From: Pirellulaceae bacterium
Lineage (GTDB): Bacteria; Planctomycetota; Planctomycetia; Pirellulales; Pirellulaceae
Assembly (NCBI GenBank): GCA_026004775.1
Contig: BPJU01000004.1
Span: 62,001-126,000 of the forward strand
Direction of reading: 5' to 3'
Length of the DNA stretch: 64,000 bases
Of the stretch, positions 51,547 to 60,253 are shown piece by piece. Positions within the stretch are counted from its first letter, which is position 1; each line of letters opens with the position of its first letter. Below the pieces are notes generated by a model. The model was not told where the DNA came from, ran no database searches, and was given only the letters and a program-made list of their open reading frames with translations. A program made the position numbers and the translations under genes.

Positions 51547-51954
51547 TTACTGCCGGTAAACGGAGAATGTCACTTCCTGAATACCTGCCTGCCAGCAAGC
51601 CCGCAGCACCGGTTGCACGTACCGGTACGGGACGTCGCGGTCGGCACGAATACGCACCTGCGGTTGCCGGTGATCTTGCCGTAGTTGGGCCAGCAGCTCC
51701 TCCAGATTCTTGGGTGTTACCGGCCGGCTGTGATAGAGCAAGGTCCCATCAGGCAATATGTTGATGGTAGCTGCGGCCGGCACAGCGACTTCCTTGCCGG
51801 TTTGGGCCAGTGGCAGTCGTAACGGGAAAAACACCTCTTGCTTGGCCAGATGGCTCGACACCAAAAAGAAGATAATCAACTGAAACACGACGTCGATCAT
51901 GGGCGTCATGTTTACGGCGACGCTATGGTGGCGAGCCGGACGCGGCACTTTCAT
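51547..51954 (-). CDS. ExbD/TolR-family protein (first)
   Basis: A 135-residue ExbD-type protein starting MKVPRPARHHSVAVNMTPMIDVVFQLIIFFLVSS, with the essential membrane Asp in PMIDVVF. The periplasmic domain includes ATINILPDGTLLYHSRPVTP and VRIRADRDVPYRYVQPVLRAC. It overlaps the end of the ExbB gene by four bases (ATGA on the minus strand), so the two are translationally coupled. It is only distantly similar to the second ExbD beside it, suggesting the two form a heteromeric stator part (inference). Confidence 0.93.
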   Translation of the reverse strand: MKVPRPARHHSVAVNMTPMIDVVFQLIIFFLVSSHLAKQEVFFPLRLPLAQTGKEVAVPAAATINILPDGTLLYHSRPVTPKNLEELLAQLRQDHRQPQVRIRADRDVPYRYVQPVLRACWQAGIQEVTFSVYRQ

Positions 51955-52754
51955 GGTGCGGTTCCCCGCGGGGGTAACGGTGGCTTGGAAGCCGGTGCCG
52001 GTCGTGCTTTCAGCGGTCCCAAGGCGTGCATGGCCAGATAGGCTGCCTCGGCCGCCAACTCATCCACTCGATTGCGGAAAATCGCAAACGCACCCAACGA
52101 CGGAATGGCTATGATCAGGCCGACCACGGTGGTCACCAGAGCCTGGTAGATTCCCTCGGCCAACTCCGGTGCTCCCGCCGCGCCGCCGGAAGAGGCGACC
52201 CGATGAAAGGCCAGGATCATACCCGTAACCGTTCCCAGTAATCCTACCATGGGTGCCAGATTGCCGATCACGGAGAGATATTCGACTTTGCGAAACAAGC
52301 GGGCAGCCTGTTCGGCCAGCGCGTCTTCCAGACTTTTTTCGATGGCTGACCAGCCGCCGTTGATTTCCGACAGACCTTGCAGCAGCAGGAACGACAAGAG
52401 ACTGGGTTGTTGGCGGCACAACTGATCGGCCTCGGCCACTCGTCCAGCAGCCACCAGCGACCGCACCGAATCAGCCAGCTCTTGCGGCAGCAGGTCCTTG
52501 CGGCGGAGGGTCAAGAGTTGCTCGAAAATCAGGTAAGCAGCCGTCAACGACAAGCCGATCAACACCAGCATGATCAATATGCCCACCGGTCCGCCTGAAA
52601 AGAGGATTTCGAAAAAACCTTCGGGTGGACGGGCGGACTCGGTGGCGGTGGTCGCCGAATCGGTGTTTTGAGCGGCAAGCCGTTGGTGGGCCAGCCACAG
52701 TAGGGTACCCAGGAAAACGGTCAAGCCAGAGAAACCGGGTGAGCGAATGAACAT
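51951..52754 (-). CDS. ExbB/TolQ/MotA-type proton channel protein
   Basis: A protein of about 267 residues with a signal-like first helix (FSGLTVFLGTLLWLAHQRLAAQ), then GGPVGILIMLVLIGLSLTAAYLIFEQ, a cytoplasmic helical part, and the two conserved C-terminal membrane helices with VEYLSVIGNLAPMVGLLGTVTGMI and GIYQALVTTVVGLIIAIPSLGAFAIF. With the ExbD proteins it forms the inner-membrane motor. Start ATG 52754 is preferred over a TTG at 52787. It is 57 bases downstream of the TPR gene in the same direction. Confidence 0.94.
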   Translation of the reverse strand: MFIRSPGFSGLTVFLGTLLWLAHQRLAAQNTDSATTATESARPPEGFFEILFSGGPVGILIMLVLIGLSLTAAYLIFEQLLTLRRKDLLPQELADSVRSLVAAGRVAEADQLCRQQPSLLSFLLLQGLSEINGGWSAIEKSLEDALAEQAARLFRKVEYLSVIGNLAPMVGLLGTVTGMILAFHRVASSGGAAGAPELAEGIYQALVTTVVGLIIAIPSLGAFAIFRNRVDELAAEAAYLAMHALGPLKARPAPASKPPLPPRGTAP

Positions 52755-52811
52755 AGTGGATTCCGTTCGTGGGTTCCTGTTTGCCAAGTCGCCTTCGCAC
52801 GCAAAGGCGGC

Positions 52812-53918
52812 CTAGCGCGATTCGGCGGTGCTGAGTGCTTCGGCACGGCGGCGCGCTTCGGCAGCCAGAGGCGTGGAGGCGAATCGCTCGGCCAGCTCAG
52901 CATACAGCGCGGCGGCTCGCGCCGCATCCGACTGTTGCGTCAAGACCGCCGCTCTCCACAATGCTTCGCTGGCCAACCGAGGGCGATCCGGGTACAGGAT
53001 AGCCACTCGAAGCCACGCCAGCATCGCCCCGTCGCGGTCGTTTTGCTGCTGACACCATTGACCCAATACGAAATAGGGTCCGGCCCGAACCGCCTCCGGT
53101 AACTGCCTGATGATAACCTCGGCTTGTTGCCTATCACCCGGTGCCGGTCCGCCCGCGGCGGCCAGGCGCCACAATTGGCAGCGCGCCAAAGCAGCCACCA
53201 GGGGATGCTCGCTTTTTGCCACTAAGGCGGCCAAAACTTGCTGTGCCCGATGCCGCTCGGGACTCCCGATCAGCCAGGCTGCTCCCACCAGTTGCAGGGC
53301 AGGTTGCGGTCGGGTGATCCAATCCAGCGCTTTGGTTTGGAGCGACGTCACGCCGGGCGTTTCGCCCCAGGGAAGCGGCCAGTCTGCGTAGAAGGGAGGG
53401 TAGGGATCCTCCTGCACCAGCGCCGCGAACAGTTCGGCGGCTGCATCGAATTGACCCGATTCGTAGTAGGCTCGAACCAATCGAGCTGCCAGCAACCGTC
53501 GGGCCCAAGGGCGGGTTTCTCGATCGAGCGTCTGCCGCCACACGGGTGCGGCGGCTGCCCAGTCGCCTGCCGCCGCACGCTCGTCGGCTACCTGGTACGT
53601 ATCCGGCCATGTGGTTTGGATCGCGACGACTTGATCCGCACGAAATCGCTGGAGTTGGCCAGAAGGCCGTTCCAGTACCAGTTCCCGTCCGTTGTAGTCC
53701 ACAATGCGGCCCGACCAACTGACCTGCTGCGGGCCGGTGCCCGATTGCACCACGACGCGGTCTTCCTGGCAATGAGCCAATGGACCGGTGGCCCCCAAAC
53801 ATGCCATCAGGCTGGCCATAAGGATACACCAGGCCAACGATCTCCTGGCTGCCCGCCGCGATGTAGAACGGCGGGCCGCGGTAAAGCTCACGGCTGCTGA
53901 CCCCGCGATAGCTCCCAT
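52812..53918 (-). CDS. Exported TPR-like protein of the Ton-like cluster
   Basis: A 368-residue protein with an N-terminal signal peptide (RRSLAWCILMASLMACLGATGPLAHC; the Cys could also be a lipobox variant). A short beta-rich segment follows (VSWSGRIVDYNGRELVLERPSGQLQRFRADQVVAI), resembling a small SH3-like or PRC-type barrel, then TPR helices (ADERAAAGDWAAAAPVWRQTL, LVRAYYESGQFDAAAELFAAL, ALYAELAERFASTPLAAEARRR). It lies between the vWA gene (18 bases upstream) and exbB, so it probably acts in the periplasm with the motor. This resembles the YbgF/CpoB role beside Tol genes, by analogy only. Confidence 0.82.
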   Translation of the reverse strand: MGAIAGSAAVSFTAARRSTSRRAARRSLAWCILMASLMACLGATGPLAHCQEDRVVVQSGTGPQQVSWSGRIVDYNGRELVLERPSGQLQRFRADQVVAIQTTWPDTYQVADERAAAGDWAAAAPVWRQTLDRETRPWARRLLAARLVRAYYESGQFDAAAELFAALVQEDPYPPFYADWPLPWGETPGVTSLQTKALDWITRPQPALQLVGAAWLIGSPERHRAQQVLAALVAKSEHPLVAALARCQLWRLAAAGGPAPGDRQQAEVIIRQLPEAVRAGPYFVLGQWCQQQNDRDGAMLAWLRVAILYPDRPRLASEALWRAAVLTQQSDAARAAALYAELAERFASTPLAAEARRRAEALSTAESR

Positions 53919-53936
53919 CGACAGACTCCCAAACGG

Positions 53937-55022
53937 TCACCGCACAAGGCGGGTCACGTCAATGTACACATAACGCCCGCCGGTGGCCGAGGCCAATTGT
54001 CTGAGGAACGGGATCGAGCCGGGGCCGGGCCCTGCACCGAACTCGATCGCATGGATCGTGGCTCCGCACCGGCTTGCCTGCCGCAGCAGACTCTCCAATT
54101 GGGCAGATGTCGGGGGATTTTCTTGACCGTCGGTCAGGAAAAAGACGACATCCGGCTGCATCTGGAGAGCCAGACGCAGCGCTTCGTAGTGATGTGAGCC
54201 TCCGGTGGCGGTGATACCAGCAACAAAACTCTCAGCCAGGCGTTTGCCGGCTTCATCGGCAAACAACAGCCGCGGCGGCTGGGGAGTATACGGATTGAAT
54301 ACCGAAGGCCGCTCGTTGTAGAAAACGATCTGGAATTGATGCGTTTTATCCAGTTGAGCCAGGCTGGCCAGCAGTTCGGCCTTGGCGGCGGCCAGGGGAC
54401 GTCCACCAAAACCGTCCATGCTGCCGGAGCGATCGAAAACGTATACAAAGCGCGTCCCTACCCCCTCGGCGCCGAACACGCTGGTGCGTCCCTTGCCCCC
54501 TAGACCGCGTTGGGGGCGGCCCGTTGCGCGATAGTCGCCACCACTGGAAAACGCCTGGACGCTCGACGGACTGCCGGTTAGCGGGGCTGGGGCCGAAGGC
54601 AACTCGACCGGCGCGCCGGCTCCCTCGTTTTCCCATATCCGTGCTAAGGAGGCCTGTGCACCGGACGCTTGCGTATCAGCAGGTGCTTGTGGGGCGTGAT
54701 TCGGGTTCGTGAGATAGCGTTCCTCCGATCCGCGCACTTCCACCAACGCCACACCCGCCTTGCGGTCGGGCTCCGCCGATACAATGCTCTTTGCCGGCAG
54801 ATGCCGCCAGATCAAGGCCAACAACACAAAAAGCGTGGCGTGCAAGGCTGCTGAAGCCATCCAGGCAGGAATTCGAACGCGATCCGGATAGAGGCATTCG
54901 CAGACGAACCCGTCGCCTAATGAATGCCTTGTCGGATCGATCATTTCCGGCCCCGGGCGCCGCCCGACCGGAACGCGTTGCCGGCTGACAGCAGTTTGGT
55001 TTTCGGTACGTTCAGGGTTCAT
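53937..55022 (-). CDS. vWA-domain protein with TonB-like membrane anchor
   Basis: A 361-residue protein. One membrane helix at about residues 54-72 reads WMASAALHATLFVLLALIW and contains S57-x3-H61, the Ser/His spacing of the TonB and TolA anchors that contact ExbB/ExbD. A linker (about 75-185) rich in Ala, Pro, Ser and Gly follows. Then comes a von Willebrand A domain with a complete MIDAS start, FVYVFDRSGSMDGFGG (DRSGS at 197-201), TATGGSHHYEAL and FFLTDGQENPPTSAQL. There is no TonB C-terminal domain. It is the first gene of the ExbB/ExbD operon, suggesting the motor drives a periplasmic vWA domain instead of classic TonB (inference). The start ATG is at 55020-55022. Confidence 0.85.
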   Translation of the reverse strand: MNPERTENQTAVSRQRVPVGRRPGPEMIDPTRHSLGDGFVCECLYPDRVRIPAWMASAALHATLFVLLALIWRHLPAKSIVSAEPDRKAGVALVEVRGSEERYLTNPNHAPQAPADTQASGAQASLARIWENEGAGAPVELPSAPAPLTGSPSSVQAFSSGGDYRATGRPQRGLGGKGRTSVFGAEGVGTRFVYVFDRSGSMDGFGGRPLAAAKAELLASLAQLDKTHQFQIVFYNERPSVFNPYTPQPPRLLFADEAGKRLAESFVAGITATGGSHHYEALRLALQMQPDVVFFLTDGQENPPTSAQLESLLRQASRCGATIHAIEFGAGPGPGSIPFLRQLASATGGRYVYIDVTRLVR

Positions 55023-55215
55023 CAGATGGGCACTAGCGGCACGACTCTCCCAAGGCTCTTTCTTTTAGTGTACACGACGCAAAAGGCAACTCCCAAAGTG
55101 TATCTGCGCACCCGCATGGTTGTCGCCGGGAGTGGCTTGGGTAACAATCCAGGTAGTAAGCTACGACGCCTTGTCGGTAAATGGGTAACCTGAGTCGAAG
55201 GAAAGCGGCGTTATT

Positions 55216-55836
55216 GTGAACGACGATCGAGTGGGTTTGCTGAGCGATGCGACGCTTCGCATTGTATACTACCCTCATCCAACGCTGCGGTACATGGCGA
55301 AACCGGTGCGGCGGATCGACGATGGCCTGCGGCGTTTGGTTAAGCGGATGTTTGAGTTGATGTACGAAGCCAAAGGCGTGGGGCTGGCCGCCAATCAGGT
55401 CGATGTGCCCCTGCGCCTGTTTGTGGTCAACCTGGCAGCCAAGCCGGACGAAGGTGAAGAGCGCGTTTTCATTAACCCTGTGATCTCGTCACCTCAGGGG
55501 TGGGAAGAAGACGAAGAGGGTTGTTTGAGTTTGCCGGGAATCTATGCGCCGGTGAAGCGTCCGAAGCGCGTGCGAGTGCAAGCGTTTGATCTGGGCGGCA
55601 ACGAAATCATCGAGGATGTTTCGGGGCTGCTGGCTCGCGTTGTACAGCATGAACTGGACCATCTGGATGGGGTGTTGTTCATCGATCGTGTGGACGATGA
55701 GGAGCACCGCGAAGAGATAGCCCGGAATCTGGCGGAGCTGGAACGGCGGTTTTCCGAGGAGCGGCAGGCGGGGGCGGTTCCCGATGACATCCAGATTGCC
55801 CAACGCCGGGAATTGTGGCTGAAGCAATACGCTTAG
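55216..55836 (+). CDS. def: Peptide deformylase
   Basis: A 206-residue deformylase that removes formyl from new N-terminal methionines. All three family motifs are intact: GVGLAANQ, EEGCLSLPG (metal Cys) and QHELDHLDG (two metal His and the catalytic Glu). The fold starts RIVYYPHPTLRYMAKPVRRID. A 40-residue charged C-terminal tail follows the last helix. GTG 55216 opens the frame; the nearest AAGGA is unusually far upstream, so a later start at or before RIVYYP remains possible. It is divergent from the vWA gene and followed by fmt, the natural partner. Confidence 0.96.
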   Translation: MNDDRVGLLSDATLRIVYYPHPTLRYMAKPVRRIDDGLRRLVKRMFELMYEAKGVGLAANQVDVPLRLFVVNLAAKPDEGEERVFINPVISSPQGWEEDEEGCLSLPGIYAPVKRPKRVRVQAFDLGGNEIIEDVSGLLARVVQHELDHLDGVLFIDRVDDEEHREEIARNLAELERRFSEERQAGAVPDDIQIAQRRELWLKQYA

Positions 55837-56002
55837 TTCCTGTTTCGAGTACCGGTGATGGCATGTCTGGGCGATAGGTCCCGCAAGCTTTTTGTTTTAA
55901 TAATCGTTGTACCGGTAGAACTGAGGGTGCCCGTGACGGGTGAGAGTGTGACGTGCCGGGCGCAGAGTGGTTGCAAAGTGGTACGGGAGCAAGGAGTGAA
56001 CA

Positions 56003-56998
56003 TTGCGGCTGGTGGTGGTGGCTAACGGAGCGTTTGCCGTGCCGACGTTGGAGGCTTTGTGTGAGAGCCGGCATCAGGTGGTGGGCGTTGTTACGCGCCC
56101 GGCTCCACCCAGCGTCGGGCGCCGTCCCGTGTGCCGTCCTGTGTGGCAGGCGGCCACCGCCAGAGGGCTGGTGGTTTTCGAACCGGCCACCATCAACGAT
56201 CCGGCGTCGGTGGAGTGGTTACGCAACCGACAAGCCGATCTTCTGGTAGTATGCGACTACGGCGAAATCTTGCGGAAAACTGTTTTAGAAGAATCCGCGC
56301 CGTTGGGTGCGGTAAACTTGCATGGATCATTGCTCCCCAAATACCGCGGCGCGGCGCCCGTGGCGTGGGCTATCTTCAATGGGGAAGTCCAGACCGGTGT
56401 GAGTGTCATTCGGATAACGCCTCGGTTGGATGCCGGTCCGATCTTGGTCCAGCGCGCCACCAACATCGGGCCGGACGAAACGACGCCGGAACTGGAAGCT
56501 CGATTGGCAAAGTTGGGTGCCGAGGCTGTGCTTGAAGCGCTGTCACTTCTGGAGAACTGGGACGGCCACTCGCCTTTGGGTACGCCACAGGACCCTCGAC
56601 AAGTAACCCTGGCCCCGCGGCTTACGCGCTCGATGGGATGCATCGACTGGTCGTGGCCGGCCGAAACGATCCGCAACCATGTGCGGGCGATGGTCCCATG
56701 GCCGGGGAGTTTTACCTGGTGGGTATCTGGCCAGCGAGCTTCCAAGCCGATGCGGTTGATACTGCATCGGGTGCAAGCTGTGGCCGGCTCATCCGGAGAA
56801 AAACCCGGTACCGTCGTGCATGCCGGACAAGGGGGGCTTCGGGTTCAGGCGGGCGAGGGCACGGCTGTCGATATCCAGCAGCTTCAGCCCGAGGGCAGGC
56901 GTCCCATGCCGGCCGAGGCTTTCCTGCGAGGCTATCCGATCCGAGCGGGCGATCTTTTGACGAACGAACCGGCCGAGCAATCACCGCGGGAAAGTTAA
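56003..56998 (+). CDS. fmt: Methionyl-tRNA formyltransferase
   Basis: A 331-residue enzyme that formylates initiator Met-tRNA with 10-formyl-tetrahydrofolate. Evidence: MRLVVVANGAFAVPTLEAL (Rossmann start), LLVVCDYGEILRKTVLE, the formyl-transfer signature NLHGSLLPKYRGAAPVAWAI with the His and Arg used in catalysis, GVSVIRITPRLDAGPIL, and the C-terminal OB-like domain (WPAETIRNHVRAMVPWPGSF onward). The start is a TTG at 56003 with AAGGAG six bases upstream. It follows def by 166 bases; the pair forms the usual def-fmt unit. Confidence 0.95.
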   Translation: MRLVVVANGAFAVPTLEALCESRHQVVGVVTRPAPPSVGRRPVCRPVWQAATARGLVVFEPATINDPASVEWLRNRQADLLVVCDYGEILRKTVLEESAPLGAVNLHGSLLPKYRGAAPVAWAIFNGEVQTGVSVIRITPRLDAGPILVQRATNIGPDETTPELEARLAKLGAEAVLEALSLLENWDGHSPLGTPQDPRQVTLAPRLTRSMGCIDWSWPAETIRNHVRAMVPWPGSFTWWVSGQRASKPMRLILHRVQAVAGSSGEKPGTVVHAGQGGLRVQAGEGTAVDIQQLQPEGRRPMPAEAFLRGYPIRAGDLLTNEPAEQSPRES

Positions 56999-57123
56999 CC
57001 CTGCGTGCGTTGTAAGATTGGCAATGACTATGGGGTGGCAGCGCTGGCGACTGCCGAGTGTTGCCCCAGACCGGTGACCGCAGGGGCTGAGGGAGATCGC
57101 TTGATCAGGGGCGATCGAAGGTG

Positions 57124-57756
57124 ATGTGGCCTGAAGAGTCGGCAACACAAAAGTGGCTGGAAGATGTGCGGCGGGGTGAAGCCGGCGCCGTGGATCGGTT
57201 GCTGGCCAGCTATCGGCGTGCCGTCCAGATGCTGGTCCAGATGCGGCTCGATCGCCAGGTACGCCGGCGAGTCGATGTAAGCGATGTGGTGCAGGAGGTG
57301 CTGTGGGAGGCGAGCCGCCGGCTTCAGGATTATCTGGCCAATCCGGTCATGTCGTTTCGCCTTTGGATCCGGCAGATCGCCTGCGACCGGATCATCGACA
57401 CGCACCGCCGGCATCGGACGGCGGCCAAACGCAGCGTGGACCGCGAACAATCGCTCCCCAGGTTGACTGACCGCACGGTACCCATCTTCCGGGCGATGAT
57501 CGATCCGGAACTGACGCCGGCCGCACAAGCAGCGCAGCGCGAGTTGGTGGCGTGTGTCGAATCGGCGATAAGCCGGCTGAGCGACCAGGATGCCGAAGTA
57601 CTGATCTTGCGCCATTACGAGCGGCTCTCGAATCAGGAAGTGGCCCAGGCGCTAGGGCTTTCGGAAGCGGCCGCCGGCATGCGCTATTTGAGAGCCGTCC
57701 GCCGGCTGCGAACCTTGCTGGCAGAAAAAGTTTCCCAAGAGTCCGAAACGGCGTGA
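57124..57756 (+). CDS. ECF-type RNA polymerase sigma factor
   Basis: A sigma-70-family protein of about 210 residues. Region 2 runs LLASYRRAVQMLVQMRLDRQVRRRVDVSDVVQEVLWEASRRL, then FRLWIRQIACDRIIDTHRR. Region 4 is the HTH SDQDAEVLILRHYERLSNQEVAQALGLSEAAAGMRYLRAVRRL. This DVSDVVQEV form is typical of the planctomycete-expanded ECF groups that sit beside Ser/Thr kinases. The kinase gene starts 22 bases downstream, so the two should be co-transcribed, and the kinase may control this sigma factor by phosphorylation (inference from family precedent). The start is ATG 57124; GTG 57121 is possible. Confidence 0.92.
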   Translation: MWPEESATQKWLEDVRRGEAGAVDRLLASYRRAVQMLVQMRLDRQVRRRVDVSDVVQEVLWEASRRLQDYLANPVMSFRLWIRQIACDRIIDTHRRHRTAAKRSVDREQSLPRLTDRTVPIFRAMIDPELTPAAQAAQRELVACVESAISRLSDQDAEVLILRHYERLSNQEVAQALGLSEAAAGMRYLRAVRRLRTLLAEKVSQESETA

Positions 57757-57778
57757 GCTCAAAAACAGGGGGTGGGCT

Positions 57779-59440
57779 GTGCAGAACGATCTTCCAGCCG
57801 ACGATCAGCAACTGGCGGCCGTTTTGGACGAACTGTCCGAGCGGGTGAAGCGGGGCGAGCCGTTGAATCACGAGGCGTTATGCCGCCAGTATCCACAGTG
57901 GCGGGAGGAAATCACCCAACTTTTCCAGACGGTATTGCTGGTGGAAATGGCCGCCAGAAGCTCGCCCTGGCGGCGCACGCCGGACGAAACTGCTCAAGCA
58001 TCGGGCCCACCGGAGTACCACGTGCCGTGCCGGTTCGGCAAATACGAGTTGATCGAAGAGTTGGGGCGAGGCGGGATGGGAGTGGTCTATCGGGCACGGC
58101 AAATGGACCTGCCTCGGGAAGTGGCGTTGAAAATGATGCTGCCCGAGCGACTGGCGTCGGCGACGGACCGCGAGCGGTTTCGGGCCGAGGCCGAGGCGGT
58201 GGCGAAGCTGGACCACCCGGGAATTGTACCGGTCTATGACGTAGGGCAGGTCGACGATCGGCCGTACATTGCGATGAAGTACATTCGGGGTCCGACGCTG
58301 TCCAAGCGTTTGGAGCAAGGACCGCTTGCGCCGCGCGAAGCGGCTTGGCTGGCTGCCCAGGCTGCTCGGGCAGTTCACGCCGCGCATCAAGCCGGCATCT
58401 GGCACCGGGATTTGAAGCCTTCCAATATTTTGCTGGACGAGCAGAATCGGCCGATCGTTACCGATTTCGGGTTGGCCAAACAACAGGCCGCGGCCGTACA
58501 TATCACCGGCAGCGGGGCACTGATCGGGACGCCGCTGTATGCGGCTCCAGAACAGGCGGCCGGAGCACGGGGCGATTGCGGCCCGGCCAGCGACGTATAC
58601 AGTCTGGGCTGCATTCTTTATCACATGCTCACCGGCCGCCCGCCCTTCCAAGCAGCCACGCCGGGTGACCTGATGCTGATGGTGCTCGAACAAGAACCGG
58701 TCCCGCCGCGGGTGCTGAATCCCAAAGTCGACCGGGACCTGGAAATGATCACGTTACGTTGTTTGCAAAAGCCGCCCGATTTGCGCTATCCATCGGCCGC
58801 CGCATTGGCCGAGGATCTGGAGGCCTATCTGCGGGACGAACCGCCGTCGGCACGCAGCGGCCGGCTGCTGCACGTGCTGGCACGCCTGTTTCGCGAAACG
58901 CACCATGCTGCCATCCTCGAAAACTGGGGCCTTCTCTGGATGTGGCACAGCCTGGTGCTGGTGATCGTCTGTGGCCTTACCAACCTGCTGCACCTTTCCG
59001 GTGATCAAAACCGATGGCACTACATGGTCCTCTGGACCGTGGCTCTGTGGGCCTGGGCGGCGGTATTCTGGCTGCTACGCCGGCGGATGGGACCGGTGTT
59101 GTTCGTCGAAAGGCAGATCGCACACATCTGGTTTGCATCGATGATCAGTATTGCTGCGGTCTTTCCTCTGGAATGGTACCTGGGATTGCCCGTGCTTACG
59201 CTGTCGCCGATGTTGGGCGTCATCGGTAGTATGGTTTTCTGGGTAAAAGCAGGAATCCTGGCAGGAAGTTTTTATATTCAGGCGGTAGCCCTGCTGGCCA
59301 CGGCCGTCGCCATGGCTCGTTGGCCCGACGTTGCGCATCTGTTATTCGGTCTGGTATCCGGTGCCTGTTTTTTCTTTCCGGGTTTGAAATACTATCGCCA
59401 GAAGCGGCGCGGTCAGGGAAATCGACCGGGATTGGCATAG
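57779..59440 (+). CDS. Membrane Ser/Thr protein kinase
   Basis: A 553-residue Hanks-type kinase. After an 85-residue N-terminal helical region (HEALCRQYPQWREEITQLFQ) the kinase domain begins. It has the glycine loop LGRGGMGVVY (95-104), the ATP-binding Lys117 in VALKMM, HRDLKPSN (208-215) with the catalytic Asp, DFGLAKQ (228 onward), and GTPLYAAPEQAAG. It ends near residue 360 with YPSAAALAEDLEAYLRDEPP. Several membrane helices follow (about 385-535, for example LLWMWHSLVLVIVCGLTNLLHL and WTVALWAWAAVFWLL). Most relatives carry a C-terminal sensor; here only the membrane part is present. It is the partner of the ECF sigma gene 22 bases upstream. The start is GTG 57779. Confidence 0.95.
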   Translation: MQNDLPADDQQLAAVLDELSERVKRGEPLNHEALCRQYPQWREEITQLFQTVLLVEMAARSSPWRRTPDETAQASGPPEYHVPCRFGKYELIEELGRGGMGVVYRARQMDLPREVALKMMLPERLASATDRERFRAEAEAVAKLDHPGIVPVYDVGQVDDRPYIAMKYIRGPTLSKRLEQGPLAPREAAWLAAQAARAVHAAHQAGIWHRDLKPSNILLDEQNRPIVTDFGLAKQQAAAVHITGSGALIGTPLYAAPEQAAGARGDCGPASDVYSLGCILYHMLTGRPPFQAATPGDLMLMVLEQEPVPPRVLNPKVDRDLEMITLRCLQKPPDLRYPSAAALAEDLEAYLRDEPPSARSGRLLHVLARLFRETHHAAILENWGLLWMWHSLVLVIVCGLTNLLHLSGDQNRWHYMVLWTVALWAWAAVFWLLRRRMGPVLFVERQIAHIWFASMISIAAVFPLEWYLGLPVLTLSPMLGVIGSMVFWVKAGILAGSFYIQAVALLATAVAMARWPDVAHLLFGLVSGACFFFPGLKYYRQKRRGQGNRPGLA

Positions 59441-59641
59441 TACCGTCTGCGTTCGTGTTTTTTCTTCGGTCGAGGCAAATGTTCCGGCAAACCGGCAAGG
59501 TTTGCGACGCAAGTCATGCTGCGGTACTATGCAGCAAAGGTGCCGAGGTGGCGGCACAAGCCATGAGCCGCAAACGGGTGACCGGAGGTCTGAAAACGAA
59601 GTTCCAGGCCGTTTCGTCTTAATTCGAGGAGAGAGCCGGGT

Positions 59642-60196
59642 GTGAGTCGAGGTTTCGGCCCTGTACCGCACGTCGAGAATCGGGACTGTCAGTCGCTGGA
59701 AGATGCCTTCCAGAGGTACCAGCCCGAACTGCTGGGCGCTCTGCGCTCGATGCTCGGCAACCTCCATGACGCCCACGATGCCCTCCAGGAAGCCTTCGTC
59801 AAATGCTGGCAGCATCGCGACGAACTAGCCGAAATCCACAACTTGAAGGCCTGGATCTTTCGCGTGACGCTCAACACGGCCAGGGACATGCGAGGCACCG
59901 CATGGAATCGCAAGCGCCAAGGCTTGGCTGGGGAGACTGAAAAAATGGCCGACAAGCAACCCGCCCCCGAGGACCAGGTGGTTGCCAGCGAAGAATGGGA
60001 GTTGATCCGCGCGGCGGTGCGCAACTTGAGTCCGGAAGAGCAGGAGGTTTTCTTGCTGCGGCAGAACGCGGGCCTTACCTATGACGAAATCGCGGTTGCT
60101 TTGGAGATCCCGGTCGGTACGGTAAAGACGCGCATGCGGCGGGCACTGCTGCACATCCGCAACCAGGTCGAACGTACCTTGGCCGGTCCACCGTGA
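59642..60196 (+). CDS. ECF-type RNA polymerase sigma factor (SigE-like)
   Basis: A 184-residue ECF sigma factor. Region 2 is FQRYQPELLGALRSMLGNLHDAHDALQEAFVKCWQHRDEL, with the YD-type promoter-melting segment AWIFRVTLNTARDMRG. Region 4 is LSPEEQEVFLLRQNAGLTYDEIAVALEIPVGTVKTRMRRALLHIR. It differs in group from the factor at 57124. GTG 59642 has GAGGAGAGAG upstream. The next gene, 57 bases on, starts with a small helical domain and then a membrane helix, the usual place for its anti-sigma partner. Confidence 0.94.
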   Translation: MSRGFGPVPHVENRDCQSLEDAFQRYQPELLGALRSMLGNLHDAHDALQEAFVKCWQHRDELAEIHNLKAWIFRVTLNTARDMRGTAWNRKRQGLAGETEKMADKQPAPEDQVVASEEWELIRAAVRNLSPEEQEVFLLRQNAGLTYDEIAVALEIPVGTVKTRMRRALLHIRNQVERTLAGPP

Positions 60197-60253
60197 AACT
60201 TCGGTCGCTGTGGGTGTCCGCCGAGCACCAACACGTCTGAATGGCTAAAGCCC

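Noticed and set aside
47762-55022. A single operon from the vWA gene through to the TPR gene ending at 47762
   Set aside because: The TPR gene is separated from the last ExbD gene by about 770 bases including an interspersed repeat, so a shared transcript is not supported.
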